A stretch of DNA of 64,000 nucleotides from Halocaridina rubra (lineage: Eukaryota > Arthropoda > Malacostraca > Decapoda > Atyidae), in contig JAXCGZ010015150.1 in assembly GCA_037179515.1 (NCBI GenBank), positions 91,001-155,000 on the forward strand, given 5' to 3'. The translations under genes and the position numbers were made by a program. The notes beneath the pieces were generated by a model, which made no database searches, was not told the origin of the DNA, and saw only the letters and a program-made list of their open reading frames with translations. Below, one piece after another: positions 17,636 through 29,389 of this stretch; position 1 is the first letter of the stretch, and the number at the start of each line of letters is the position of its first letter.

Positions 17636-17752
17636 TCATATCTGGAAAGAAAAATATTAAGTAAAAAAAATAGACATTTCATATGGTTGTCATATATTGG
17701 AAAGAAAAATAATAAGCAAAAAACAATAAACATTTCATATGGTAGATACATA
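17636..17752. repeat. two-unit ~57-bp tandem duplication spanning the splice acceptor
   Basis: CATAT-TGGAAAGAAAAAT-AT-AAG and ACATTTCATATGG occur twice. On the gene strand the upstream unit reads TTTCTTTCCAAT where the downstream unit has TTTCTTTCCAGA, so only one copy keeps the AG. Confidence 0.6.
17642..17660 (-). promoter_or_regulatory. 3' splice acceptor just upstream of the zinc-finger start
   Basis: On the minus strand TTTTTCTTTCCAG ends at 17642, 36 nt before the first ATG. A strong pyrimidine tract with CAG suggests that the coding exon follows a non-coding 5' exon upstream (higher coordinates). The in-frame TAG between acceptor and ATG means the upstream exon does not extend the protein. 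Confidence 0.6.
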
Positions 17753-17794
17753 AGCTGATATGTGACTATACAACCCTCTACATTAGTGCTTACA

Positions 17795-17945
17795 AATGGT
17801 TGAAAACAGAGATCTAATTCTGTGAGTCAGTACTTTCGGTATTATCTCAGTAGAGGGCCATCCAGTCTTAATTCTCCAGCTCCAACTGTCTGTGGCCACC
17901 CACATTCGAAAGGGGATTAATAGTGACACATAGAATGGCAAACAA
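17795..17945 (+). repeat. SINE family S copy (tail part)
   Basis: GAGGGCCATCCAGTCTTAAT, TCTCCAGCTCCAACTGTCTG and TAGTGACACATAGAATGGC are shared with the family. Confidence 0.55.
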
Positions 17946-20084
17946 AAACAGCTGAGTATACATCTTGAAGAAAAGACTTTCATAACTACTAAGCAGATAA
18001 TTCATACCATAAAACAGTATTGCTGATAGAATAGATACTTCAATTGGATTACTATTTATGTATCACACATAATTTTGACAAAGAAATTTATTAATTCCAA
18101 AAATAATCAAGGAAGATATATGAAGACAACAAGTATTCTGTACTTAGCAACGTGAGGGAAGGATATGATATATTGATTGAAGACATGGATTAGAATATTG
18201 TATGTACAGTAATAGAAATAATGGTTCATCAAGATAAAAAGTGAATTTTTATAATAAAAAACTATGCGAGTGGTGTCATAAATATGGGTTGACTTGGACA
18301 GATACCCATCTATTTTATCTACTAGGAACAGGGGATATGGATAACAGCTACTTAAAAAAAATCCAAGTAATTCTATCTCAAAAGAGTTGGTGCCATCCAA
18401 TTCTTGGATGCAATGCAGAATAAACTAAACAAACTAACAAACTTAGTTAATGGCCCAACTAAAAGCATTCACATACCTCTGAACAATAAATCAAAAGCCC
18501 TGCCATAGCATGCAAAAGTCTCTTGCTAAACAGGACGAAAACAGACAAGTTGGAAGAGACAGGAATTGCAACTTATCTACCATTCCTACATTTATGGGGA
18601 AGACACAATACCATGGGGAAGGTTATCATAGCCAAAAAGCCAGAAACATCAATTACTAGGTAATGGGCAAGAGATACCAAAATTACAGCAGCAGAGCAGA
18701 GAGCCAAAACATATCTCACATCAAGCAACCATATTCTCCAGTAACACATTAGTGTCCTTTTACCGGAAAAGAGCAGGATGCTATACTGTGGGAAATTCAA
18801 TTACCAAGTTCAAAGGTGTTGCTCTGACGATAATCTGCTGTAGAAATTTCGATCATCACGGCCACAACAGTAAGCAGTACTCACTACGCAATAATTATTA
18901 AGTTTAAGGCAAAGAAGACACAAAAATTAAATGCAGGGATAGTTTCAAAATTTAACACATTAATGCTACAGCAATGCTCTATATCTTATGAAGAAATGAA
19001 GATGTAAATCACAGATAGAAAAACTAATGTCTTAATTGCATCAAAATCTTGGTTAAAAACTAATATGCTGGATAGGCTACCTTATATGTCTTTAAGTCGC
19101 TTATATGTGATGGTGGTCAGGGGGGTGGTTCTTATATACATGTATGTATACAGTGATTTTAAGTGTAAAAATAAATAAAAGTTAGTCCATTAGTGAAGGT
19201 ATTGAAGATACTGTATATAGATAAATATACTTACGGATATCACCTTCAGTCATAACAGAAATGTGAAGACATTCTCAAGCCTACACAGATGCATATGACT
19301 GTACTTGATAATTACTCCGACTATCATGTGCAAAGAATAAACAATCCTACTTTGTGATCTATAAGATTATTTCCTTTCATGCAGTCAAAGCTTATGAAAA
19401 CTATAAATAAGACTAAATTTCATTAACTAGCCGTCAAACCATACTCATACAAAAATACAAGCAAAATTCTCCTTGATGTAACAATCAAGATTTTTTCAGG
19501 TCCTCAGCAATGGCAAAATGCCATTTATCATATCTTCAACTGATATCATATGAGAAAGATGTAAAAAAAAACATGAAACAGGTACCAAAAAACAAACTTT
19601 CGAATTTTAAAAAATCACCGTCCGAATAATGTCTTTAATAGTTTATTGGACTCTTTCCCATAATTCCATGAAATTATGAATATCGAGATGCTAAGAAACC
19701 AGTACATATAATGACAACAAGCTTATGTCACACTTAGCAATTTGTGCTCCAATTATTGCGCAGAAAACTATCCATCCCCTTGCTCCATGGATGAATTATA
19801 AAATAAAAACTGAAATGTCAAATCCAAATAAGCTGAAACAAAGGTTAAATCCAAATTAAAATGAATTAAATGTGGCATTATGTAAACTAACTAAAAAGCA
19901 AGTTAAAACTCATATTCACAACAAAGTAAAAGCATATACTGTAACTACAAAAACATATGTTATGATTGTATAACTATTAACAAGGTAACATACGGATGAT
20001 TATAAAAGATACTGTACCGAGTAAAAAGACTTCTGCTTGCTTACAAGATAAATGATCCATCAGAGTCATGTGATAATTTCAATA
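17946..20084. other. AT-rich region upstream of the zinc-finger gene
   Basis: A 5' exon and promoter of the zinc-finger gene may lie here, but I cannot place them. No other coding or RNA feature was recognised. Confidence 0.4.
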
Positions 20085-20180
20085 CATTCTTCCTAGTCTT
20101 AATCTCCCGGCTCCAACCTGTTTCCATCCACCTCTTCATATAGAGCCTGATCGTGACACAAAATGGGGAAAAAATTATTA
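20085..20180 (+). repeat. SINE family S tail fragment
   Basis: CTTAATCTCCCGGCTCCAAC, CTGTTTCCATCCACC and ATCGTGACACAAAATGGGG. Confidence 0.5.
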
Positions 20181-20534
20181 TCTGCTCCAAAAGCCTATGT
20201 AGGAAATCTGTGTGGTTTCTGCATTATAATAATTGAACAAGAAAGCCATCTTTTTTAACTTTTTTAACTTGCTTTTAACTAACAGCCCGCAAACTTTTGC
20301 AATTAGGTCACATCATACTACACGCAATATACGATGAAATATCAGCAAACCACAATATACATAACTAGAAAACCCTGTTGAAAATATTGCTAAACCAAAC
20401 CAAAGTGGGAGTTCTTGGAATGAATCTAGTTTTTTTCTGAACTATTAGTAATGTATGCTAAAGACAAAACCCCTAAGCTATGCATTGGTCACCAGTAAAA
20501 TCCATATCTGGCACAAACGAAATTTCTTTTTTAC
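20181..20534. other. AT-rich spacer
   Basis: Nothing recognised. Confidence 0.45.
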
Positions 20535-20670
20535 AGCTATGTGACAATTAGTTGAATAGGGGTGAACACAAACAGGTGGGAGCAGGGATATCACGGCTGA
20601 ATGCTCTCCTAATGCTCTGTGGCAGGAGCGAACTCACAAATGTCAGGCTTATTATTTCCTAACATGCGTA
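20535..20670 (-). repeat. SINE family S copy, reverse
   Basis: The minus strand carries the body CCTGCTCCCACCTGTTTG-TGTTCACCCC and GTCACATAGC. The head is degraded. Confidence 0.4.
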
Positions 20671-21449
20671 TTCTAAGACTGATCTACAGCGGTCTCCATC
20701 AGTTTGAAAAAAAAAATACTGACCAGAATTCCCTTAAGACATGAGTTTCAATAAAATTATCTATCAACCTGTACTAGGTAATAACAAGTCTTCCTGCCAA
20801 GAAGACAAGCCTGATGTATAAAAATAAATTAATTAAAACTTCCTATTTATACTACAAAGAATTATCTAACTGCATCATCTGCACAGCTTGATTGGTACTG
20901 ATATTAGCCATAGGCGAAAAATGGTTGGATCTTGTGAACATGAGTAACCCCAGAACCTCAAGTATAGTTAAAGAATCTAGTAAATTGTCAGGTTGGGTGA
21001 GGTTAGGTTAGATTAAGTGACTTACACAGTAACTATGAATAATCCTAAAATAACCAGGGGTTCTTCTTCTTTACAAGATTTAAATTTCTAATACTGTATC
21101 AAAATACTTATATTAATATTAGCTTTCACTTAATCTGGGCTAAGTTGTTGTCAACATTCATTAAGCACATTTGGACATTTCTATGGAAAGATAAACATAT
21201 GAAAGACTTTGCAGAAAAAAAAAATTACTATAAGAATTTTGGTGCTTGAAATGGGTAAGTAGAAGACCATACCTTTGCCATATTATGGATAACAGCACGT
21301 TTCAAACATCAGGCAATAGTGACAAGTGACAGATTAAACTCTTTAGTTGACCTGAAGTGACAGCATCTTTGTCATAGCTCCATCCTCCAGAACTGCAACT
21401 TGGAGGAGGAGGAGCAGAAAGTGGCCAAACAACAATAACCAACACCTGC
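20671..21449. other. AT-rich spacer
   Basis: No gene seen. Confidence 0.45.
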
Positions 21450-21770
21450 TCTCAAGGGGTACGAGAATCTGGGATAGGCTTCGGCCAATCAGGCAATTAC
21501 CTAATTTCTAAACACGACACACACAAATTTTCTATAATGAGAAATGACTCCACAGTGGTCTTTCTCGAAGAGTCCTTCTAGCCGGAGACACTACTAGCAA
21601 GCTTGGAAACACATCAAGGAAGAAAGCAACGCACACAATAACATGTGCCATCAACACTTCACTACCTTCCCTGAGAACTCTGAGGGAAACCTCAGGATCG
21701 GCAGTGCTCATCCATAGCAACAAGGGGCTGTGTGGGCTGGAAACTCAGGGAACAAAAAAACTCCTGTTGC
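21450..21770. repeat. interspersed repeat family U, copy 2
   Basis: Matches 12440-12760 in order: AATTTTCTATAATGAGAAATG, CTAGCCGGAGACA, CCTGAGAACTCTGAGGGAAA, AAGGGGCTGTG. Confidence 0.6.
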
Positions 21771-22439
21771 AATCTGTAACAATGACAATTTGAACAAATA
21801 ATAATAGAAAAACAGGAAACGAAAATTCTGATATTCCAAATTTTCTACAAGGTACCTTATAGTGCCCACTGACCCTCCACAAACAGGGGTCCAAATGGCC
21901 TCCAAATCTAGGTCTGTATTTGGACCTCTTTAAAGTATGATACCTAGAACGAAATTCAAGATTACTTCTTTGGCGCACAATAACATAGTATATGCTAGTT
22001 TAGCAGTAGAGGTACTGAATGAATTAACTATTAATCAATTTTCATTCATGTCTTGACTATCTAATTCTGCACTGACTATGTTACTCCTGTTAATAAGCCA
22101 ACTTTAATACCTTAATTAAGAAAGGTGATTATGTAAAAATATCAGCATCAATATAATATTAACAAGGTACAATACCAAGACTTACCATATATCCCTCGGC
22201 CAACCCTTTCCAAGTAGTTTATATTTCTTGAAAGAACTATTTGGTAATTCAATCGAGGTAGTTCACAGACGGATGGTTCATATTACGAAATGAAGTTAAA
22301 AACAACAAAATAATGAATGTTACGTCGGCAAATGTCAAGAAATATGCCATAACTTGTTTACATTCTGAGTTGTTACTCTGAGATGCTAGAGAGGCAACTT
22401 CATATGGTACTAATGAGGGAGCTAGACAGGTCACACTAA
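21771..22439. other. spacer without recognised features
   Basis: Overlapping short ORFs lack domains. Confidence 0.45.
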
Positions 22440-23600
22440 GTCCTGGTTCCAGGTCTTGGATGAATAGAGAAGGCTGGTGTCAGGAGGGACTATTGGTCAT
22501 AAAATTTTCGATCAACAGTTAATGCTAATCTTCAATTGCTGTTGAGTTAGGATGGATTAATCTGCAATTTGCTATTGAAAAGCAAACTGATTTAGTGCCA
22601 CTGAGGGAGGAAGCAAGTCCAATAAGTGCCAGTCAAGAACTGGATAAATGTACATGGCTGGTGTCAGAGAGGGCTACTGGTCGTAAATTTTCCAGCCATT
22701 TATAAATACTAATCAACAATTTGCTGTTGAGAAAATGATTTAGTGCCACTGGGGAAAAAAGCAGGTTAACTCAGTGCTAGTCATAAGGCTTGGAGAATTG
22801 GAGAAATCTAGTGTCAAGAAGGGGTACTGGTCGTAATAGTTTTATTCAAAAGTTAACACTAATATGGAGACATGGAGAAGGCAGTTGTCAGGAAGGGTTA
22901 CTGACCGTATATTATTCAGGTATTAGTTAACAATAGTCAGCAATTTGCTGTTGAGGTACAAACTGATTTAGTGCTGCTAGGGGGAGAAAGGCAGGTCAAA
23001 TCAGTGCCAGTCACAAGCCATGTATCTGGATGGGCTAATGGCCGTTAAAGTTTCAGTCACAAGTTAAGGATACACTAGTCCCTAATTTCCTATTGATAAA
23101 AAAAAAAGAGACAGTTTTAATTTAACTAGGGGAGAAAGGGAGGTCAACTTAGTGCCGGTCCAAAGCCCGGAGTAATGGAGACGGCTCGTGTACAGAAGCT
23201 CATCCAGCCATAAAAATCTTTGGCAAAAGTAATCACAAAGCTGTAATTCGCTCTTGAGAAATAAACTGATTTAGCTATCGGGGGAGAAAGCCAGGTCATA
23301 TCAGTGTCACTACCATGCCTGGATAAATGCAAAAAGTTGGTGTAGGGCAGAATATCCGTCCATAAAGGTATATTCTCATACTAAATACTAGTCTGCACTA
23401 GAAATGTTAGGACGGATTGCTTAAGAGGCAACTTGATTTACAGCCACCAGGAGAGAGAGGCAGGTGAACTGAATACGGGTCCCAAGCCCGGGAAAGTGGA
23501 GAAGGCTGGTGTCGGAAGGACTGTAGGCAGCAAAAGTTTGTGTCCAAGTGCCTAGAAAAAACAACGACTCCAAATAAAGAGTAGGAATGGTTGCAAATAT
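22440..23600. repeat. ~160-bp tandem array (copy 2 of the segmental duplication)
   Basis: About seven units with CTGATTTAGTGCC-type anchors near 22578, 22735, 22970, 23264 and 23427. Unit-specific stretches such as TTATTCAAAAGTTAACACTA and GGATACACTAGTCCC occur in the same order as in 1850-2876. Relative to copy 1, about 75 bp is missing after 22862. It ends GTAGGAATGGTTGCA, as copy 1 does. Confidence 0.75.
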
Positions 23601-24090
23601 ATAAAAGAAAAAAGTATACTGGTTTGGTGCCATAAAGGACATCCGGCAGTAAGACTTCCAGACAAAAGTACAGATTATTCTGTAGGTGGTGAAAGAGAAG
23701 CAACGACTGTATATAAAAGTGAGAAGAATCAGAACATATTAATGATTAGCATTCTGAATATATACTGCGGATTTTCTTTTATGTTTTATGTCAATCTTGA
23801 TCCTCATTTACATGTGGATAAACACAAATAGGTTGGAGCTGGGAAATTAAAGTTGCTACTCCCCGATTCGACTCTCTGACCATTGTACTAACACTGAGCC
23901 CTATATCAATGACAAATAAAATATAATTAAAAAATTCTATAGTTAATTGATGTATTTTAAGTTTGCTGGCTTTATAATTTCTACTTGAAGAGTGTTCATT
24001 AAAAATAAAAAGACTTCAGCATATACAAATGAATATTTCACCGTTTCCTTGTCAGTTTCTTGTTTGATGAACGAACTCTAATCCTTTCTA
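23601..24090. repeat. uninterrupted right part of segmental duplication copy 2
   Basis: Continues directly from the array into GGACATCCGGCAGTAAGAC and onward, matching 8265-8770. This copy lacks the (TA)n-bounded 5.4-kb block and so is the likely empty-site arrangement. It contains a reverse SINE S copy at 23770-23920. Confidence 0.7.
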
Positions 24091-24094
24091 AAAA

Positions 24095-24305
24095 CTACGG
24101 GCAAAGCATCAAAGAATAGCCCCAACGTATTCCCTGCGTGTCGTACGAGGTGACTAAAAGTGGACGGGGCGAGGGGACTGGGAATCCCCCCTTGTATTAA
24201 CCTCCTGCGAGACGTCAAAGAAGAAGGGGAGTAAAGGGGAGAATAACTTCTCTGCAAACTCTAGTTTTGAGGCGACTAAATGTGCGTGGTTGTAAATTGA
24301 TAGAG
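24095..24305. repeat. interspersed repeat family T copy
   Basis: CCCTGCGTGTCGTACGAGG, TGACTAAAAGTGGACGGGG and GGGACTGGGAATCCCCCC are matched at 59.89-60.05 kb and, more weakly, at 8.85 kb. Confidence 0.5.
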
Positions 24306-24310
24306 AGCAA

Positions 24311-26181
24311 ATGTTGTTGTTGTTGTTTGAGGTTAAAGCCAACCTTGTGTTGGCACGGGCCCTTGTTCACAGAACGGCCCGTAGGTTAGAGGTTATACCT
24401 CTTGGGTTGTTTTATCACCTTGGTGGTTCGAAAGTTTCCAAGGTGGTGAGATGTGTGTCTATGTTGTCAAGTATTTCCTTAACAATTTTGGCTGCATGAA
24501 CTGTCGCATTGGGGTGTTGTGGTTCCATGTTTAATCCGTTCCTTAAGCTGTTTGTCTTTGGACATTCTAAAAGATAATGCAGCAGGGCCTTATCAGTTGT
24601 CTTGTGACAGTGTGCACACTCTTTTCTGGGGTTCTCAATAATTTCCCAGCAGCATTTGTAGCCTAGCCTGAGTCTAGCTATCGTGACAGCCAGACTCCTT
24701 GGGGTGTACTTGGATACCGGTGAGGGCTCAAGCTTTGTTGCTTCCCTGTACCACGTGGCAGAGTAGGAGCTTTTGTTGACCCAGTAGTTGTGGTTTTCCT
24801 GCTTTGATCTCTGTAGTGCCTGTTTGGTTTTTGATTTGTATTGTTGAAGACTGGGTTGTATAGAGTGCTGTATGCTGTGGCATAAGATGGCATCCTTGGC
24901 AAGTTGATCTGCCTTGTCATTTCCAGGGATGTTGATATGGCTGGGTATCCAGTTGATGGTTACCGGTCTTCTTTGTTCTTGATGTTGCACTAGCAGTGTT
25001 TGGACCGTGCTGATTAGGTTGATGTTTTCTTTGAACTTCTGCTGCTGTAGTGCTTGGACAGAGGAGAGTGAGTCAGTGTGTATGGTAACAGGTCCTTGTC
25101 CTTTTTCAATTGAGTTGTGCAGAGCCATTTTGATGGCAAATAACTCAGTTTGCAGAGTGGAGCAGGAGTCTGAAAGTCTCCAGAAGGCTGTAAAACTCTC
25201 CGAGTAGACTGCCGCTCCAGTTGCAGGGATACCAGCATTGACAGTACCATCTGTGTAGTAGGAGACGCCTTCTGCTTGGTTGGTTTCAGCGATAGCAGCT
25301 AGAGCTGCTTCATGCAGATGTATCTTTGAACAGGCTTTCTTACTGTCAGGAAGACTAGTGGTGTTGAATTTTGCAGGGTGTGCTCTCCATGGGACTAGCG
25401 GCTTGTAGTTGGTGCAGGGCTTGTCTAAGTTTATTCTTGCCAGTTCAGATGCCATGTTGCATTTGTGAATACTTTTCAGAAGGTGGCCGGCATAGCTGTT
25501 TGGGATAGGGAGGTCAGGATGTTTGTTGAGGGCATCTTTCAGCCTTTTTTGCGTGTGGGATTTCCTTTCGGATAGCAGAGCCTTTGTTATGGAGTTGGTG
25601 TTGGAAACGTTTATCCAGCTATATAAGGGAGGTAGATTTGTTTCCATTTGTAGGTTGCATATCCTGGTCCACATAGGAGCCCCCAGCATGTAACGCATGG
25701 CGTTGTTCTGGATCACTTCAATGGTGGAGATTTGTTGTGCATTGAGGTTGGCTAGGGTTGGGGTGCTGTAGGTAATCAGGGATCTAATGGTGGCTGTATA
25801 AAATTTCCTTAGGACCTGAATACCTGCTCCTTCTTGGAGAGATGTCATATATCTCATAGGGGTTAGTCTACTGTGAGCTCTTTCTCTGAGATATGTGATC
25901 TGAGGTTTGAAGGTGAGATGCCTGTCTATGTAAACTCCTAGATACATGAATGTATCCACCCACTCTATGTTTCCATTGGCTAGGGTGATCGGGGCTAGTG
26001 GTACTGGAGTTTTTACGGCCATAGCTTTTGTTTTGTTTCCGTTGATTTTGAGTCCCAGCTCCTTGCTTTGCTGATGGAATAGGTCTACTGCTTTTTGAGC
26101 GCTGGCTAATCTATTGCCTCCTCTGCTGATGAAGACTACATCGTCGGCATAGATGAAGATGTCTACTCCTTGGGGTAGTTG
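24311..26181 (-). mobile_element. I-superfamily LINE with RNase H domain, 5'-truncated
   Basis: The minus-strand frame is open from the truncation near 26181 through the RT motif YADD (26140-26151), the rest of the RT, an RNase H domain and a C-terminal CCHC, to the TGA at 24415. The 3' UTR is ~100 bp and ends with a (CAA)n tail (24311-24325). RNase H plus a CCHC C-terminus suits the I/R1-type group of LINEs rather than CR1 or RTE. The 5' end abuts the 5' end of an RTE-like element. Confidence 0.75.
24415..26181 (-). CDS. LINE ORF2 C-terminal half: RT palm end, RNase H, CCHC
   Basis: This is an unbroken partial ORF: ~53 codons precede the Met at 26022, then 535 codons follow. Counting from that Met, RNase H spans about 250-385 with all four acidic catalytic positions (D258 in YTDG, E293 in QTE, D317 in HTDS, D372 in NDKAD) and the conserved SH at 361-362. 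A C-x2-C-x9-H-x4-C knuckle lies at 469-487. The RT part shows YADDVVFIS and then YLGVYID. It would provide reverse transcription and RNA removal during target-primed integration, but the endonuclease and the first RT motifs are missing, so the copy cannot act alone. The lack of any stop or frameshift suggests recent insertion. Confidence 0.75.
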   Translation of the reverse strand, partial: QLPQGVDIFIYADDVVFISRGGNRLASAQKAVDLFHQQSKELGLKINGNKTKAMAVKTPVPLAPITLANGNIEWVDTFMYLGVYIDRHLTFKPQITYLRERAHSRLTPMRYMTSLQEGAGIQVLRKFYTATIRSLITYSTPTLANLNAQQISTIEVIQNNAMRYMLGAPMWTRICNLQMETNLPPLYSWINVSNTNSITKALLSERKSHTQKRLKDALNKHPDLPIPNSYAGHLLKSIHKCNMASELARINLDKPCTNYKPLVPWRAHPAKFNTTSLPDSKKACSKIHLHEAALAAIAETNQAEGVSYYTDGTVNAGIPATGAAVYSESFTAFWRLSDSCSTLQTELFAIKMALHNSIEKGQGPVTIHTDSLSSVQALQQQKFKENINLISTVQTLLVQHQEQRRPVTINWIPSHINIPGNDKADQLAKDAILCHSIQHSIQPSLQQYKSKTKQALQRSKQENHNYWVNKSSYSATWYREATKLEPSPVSKYTPRSLAVTIARLRLGYKCCWEIIENPRKECAHCHKTTDKALLHYLLECPKTNSLRNGLNMEPQHPNATVHAAKIVKEILDNIDTHLTTLETFEPPR

Positions 26182-26212
26182 AAGTTAGAGCAAATGATGT
26201 GAGATTGGATAC

Positions 26213-27398
26213 ATGTTTGGTAGAAGGAGGATGGATGTATTGGCATTGTGTGAGACGAAGATGAAAGGAAAAGGAGAAGTAGCATTTGGTGATGTGGCAG
26301 ATAGGGTGTCTGGGGTTGAAAGGGGGAGAGCGAGAGAAGGTGTGGCATTATTGCTGAGTGAATGGATGGTAAATAAGGTAGTGGAATGGAAAGAAGTGTT
26401 ATCTAGGCTGATGTGGGTGAGGGATAGGATAGGTAGGGAATGTTGGGATTTTGTTAGTGCGTATGGGCCAGGATGTGAGAGAAATGAGGAAGAGCTTGAA
26501 TGCCAGAGTGGGTGATGGAGAGGTAGAAGGTGTTGTAGGAAAGTATGAGGTACCAGGTGGGAATGAGAGTGGCGAGAGACTGTTAGATATTTGTGTGGAG
26601 CAAGAGTTGGTGATAGGTAATATTTTTTCATGAAGAAGTTAATAAATAAGTATACATGGATTAGAGTGGCAAATGAAAGAGTGAAAGAAGGAGCACTCAT
26701 GGATTATGTGTTGGTAGCAAAGAGAATGATTGGTAGAGTGAAAGATGTGCATGCATTTAGGGGTGTGGCTGCTGGGATGTCTGATCATTTTTTGGTTGAA
26801 GCAAAAGTAGTAGTAGCAAAAGAGTGGGGAAATAGAGTGGTGGGATGTAGAAGGGAAATGGTGAAGGTGGAAGACTTGTAAAAGCCAGAGAAGAGACAGG
26901 AATATCAGGACAGGTTGAAAGTGGCATATGACAGGGTGAAAGAAAGAGAAGTTGGGGAGTTAGAGGAGGAGTTGGGGTTGATGAAAGAATGTTTTGTGGG
27001 ACTTGCAAGTGATGTGTGTGGAAAGAGGTTTATTGGAGGTAGCATGAGGAGGGGCAGCGAGGGGTTGGAATGAAGGGGTGAAAATGAAGGTGGAATAGAA
27101 AAAGAGGGCTTTTGTGGAATGGCTGCAGTGTAAAAATAGGGAGAAGTATGAAAGATATAGGGAGAAAAATGTGGAAACCAAGTGGAAGGTAAAGGAAGAG
27201 AAGAGGTTGGCAAATGTTAGGTGGGGACAGGATTTTAGTAGGTCATATGAGGAGAATAAACAGAAATTTTGGAAAGAAGTGAAGAGAGTAAGGAAGGGTG
27301 GATCGAGGATGGAAGAGACAGTAAAAGATGTGAATGGACAGATGTTAAGAGGGAATGATGCAAGGAGAAGATGGCAGAATATTTTGAGTACTTGCTGA
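26213..27398 (+). pseudogene. RTE-like ORF, endonuclease and linker part, broken
   Basis: Fragments in several frames follow one another: 26213-26515 (DVLALCETKMKG, the endonuclease glutamate motif), 26451-26633, 26630-26881 (DYVLVAKRMIGR...MSDHFLVEAKVVV, the terminal endonuclease SDH motif) and 27114-27398 (basic linker with WKVKEEKRLANVRWGQDFSR). At least three frame changes separate them. Confidence 0.6.
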
Positions 27399-29001
27399 AT
27401 GTTGAGGAAGATAGAGAGACAGCTATAGTGGCAATGGGGGGTGTTCAAGTGCCATTAATGCGAGATGAAAATGAGAGAGAGATTACAAGAGAGGAGGTGA
27501 AAAGGGCATTGTATGAAGCGAAAGCAGGTAAAGCACCTGGAATGGATAGTGTGAGAGCGGAGATGTTGAAAGAAAGGGGTGTGACTGCATTGGAATGGTT
27601 TGTGAGAGTCTTTAATATATACTTTATGTTGTCAATGGTGCCAGTGGAATGGGTGATTGCTTGTTTAGTGTCCCTATACAATGGTAAGGGAGATGTGTAT
27701 GAATGCAGTAATTTTAGGGGTATAAGTCTGTTGAGTGTGGTAGGAAAAGTGTATGGTAGGATACCGATTAATAGCATTAGGAATAAGACAGAAAATGTGA
27801 TTGCGGAAGTGCAGAGTGGTTTTAGGAGAGGAAGATGTTGTATAGATCAGATTTTTATAGTTAGGCAGTTATGTGAGAAATATTTAGCAAAGGGTAAGGA
27901 TGTGTATTTTGCATTTTTGGATCTGGGAAAAGGGTATGATAGAGTTGATAAAGAGGCAAGCTGGAATGTTTTGAGGTTATATGGAATTGATGGTAAACTG
28001 TTGCAAGCAGTGAAGAGTTTGTATGAGGGCAGTAGAGCTTGTGTTAGGGTAGGGAATGTAGTGAGTGAGTGGTTTCCAGTGAGTGTGGGACTGAGACAGG
28101 GATGCGTGATGTCACCATGACTGTTCAATTTGTATATTGATGGAGTCATAAGAGAGGTGAATGAGCGAGTGCGTGGTCGACGTTTGAGAATGGTAGATGG
28201 GGATGATAATGAGTTTGAGATGAATCTGTTGCTGCTTGCAGATGATACTGTGGTGTTGGCAGATTCAAAGGAGAAGCTGTGTCAGTTAGTATCAGAATTT
28301 GGAATGGTGTGTGAGAGAAGGAAGTTGCGAGTGAATGTGGGAAAGAGTAAGGTTATGAGGTGTCCAAGATATGAGGATGGTGCTGGATTGAATATTATGA
28401 TGAATGGAGAGACACTTGAGGAAGTTGATCAGTTTAAGTATTTAGGTTCGGTTATAGCTGCAAATGGTGGAGTGGAAGCAGATGTGTGTCACAGAGTGAA
28501 TGAATGATGTAAAGTGTTGGGTGCGTTGAAAGGAGTGATGAAGAATAGAGGGTTGGAAATGAATGTTAAGAAAGTTCTGTATGAGAAAGTGGTTGTGCCA
28601 ACTGTGATGTATGGATTAGTTATGGGGTATGAAAGCAAGTGAGAGCTGGAAACTAAATGTGTTTGAGATCAAATGTGAGGAGTATGATTGGTGTAGCTCG
28701 GTTGGATAGGGCTAGGAGTGAAGTGGTGAGAGCAAAAATGGGTGTGAGGAGAGAATTTGCAGCCAGAGTAGATATGAATGCTCTGAGATGGTTTGGCCAT
28801 GTGGAAGGCATGGATGATGAAAGCCTGCTGATAAAGGTGATGAATGCGAGAGTTGATGAGAAAAATGCTAGAGGAAGGTCTAAGTTTGGGTGGATGGATG
28901 GAGTAGAGAGAGCCCTGAATGATAGGAGGATGGATAGGAGGGAAGAGAGTGAGCGTGCTAGGAATAGGAATGAGTGGCAAGTGATTGTGACGCAGCTCTG
29001 A
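27371..29001 (+). pseudogene. RTE-like reverse transcriptase and C-terminal domain, broken
   Basis: RT reads from 27371 to a TGA at 28118, where copy 2 has Trp (MSPWLF), so this is a TGG to TGA change. The same frame continues (LFNLYIDGVIREVN, catalytic LADD near 28240) to a second in-frame TGA at 28505, then to a frameshift near 28625-28650. The C-terminal part (28657-29001) reads MIGVARLDRARSEVV...LRWFGHVEGMDD...GRSKFGWMDGVERALND. Two nonsense changes and one shift make it inactive, but the catalytic Asp pair survives. Confidence 0.7.
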
Positions 29002-29249
29002 TTGGCATCTGCTGTTACCATGGGTGCGCATCTTACAGAGGAAGCCCTGTGGTAGGGGCAGTAGGGGAGTTGGCAGTTATGAAGCGGCACAGGTTGTGGA
29101 AGAGCCGGGAGGATGGGCTGTGGCACTTTAGCAGTGCCATCTGAACGGTCGCTAGCTCCCTCGTCATTGCCCATAGAGCAAAGTAATTGAAATATTGCTT
29201 CTTTTTTATTTATGTCGGCTACCCCCCAGATTGGGGGAGGCAGCCAAGG

Positions 29250-29359
<110 letters not shown>

Positions 29360-29389
29360 TGATAAGCACATTACATATGTGAAAACATG

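Noticed and set aside
20990..21020. Interstitial arthropod telomere repeat (TTAGG)n
   Set aside because: Only GGTTAGGTTAG is present, about two units, which is expected by chance.
22249..24342. Small ORFs over the 160-bp array and the adjacent repeats
   Set aside because: They do not stay open across units and are not shared with the first copy of the duplication.
26185..26700. 171-codon minus-strand ORF rich in Ser, Pro, His and Leu
   Set aside because: It is the antisense of the RTE-like endonuclease region; codon composition reflects G-rich sense DNA.
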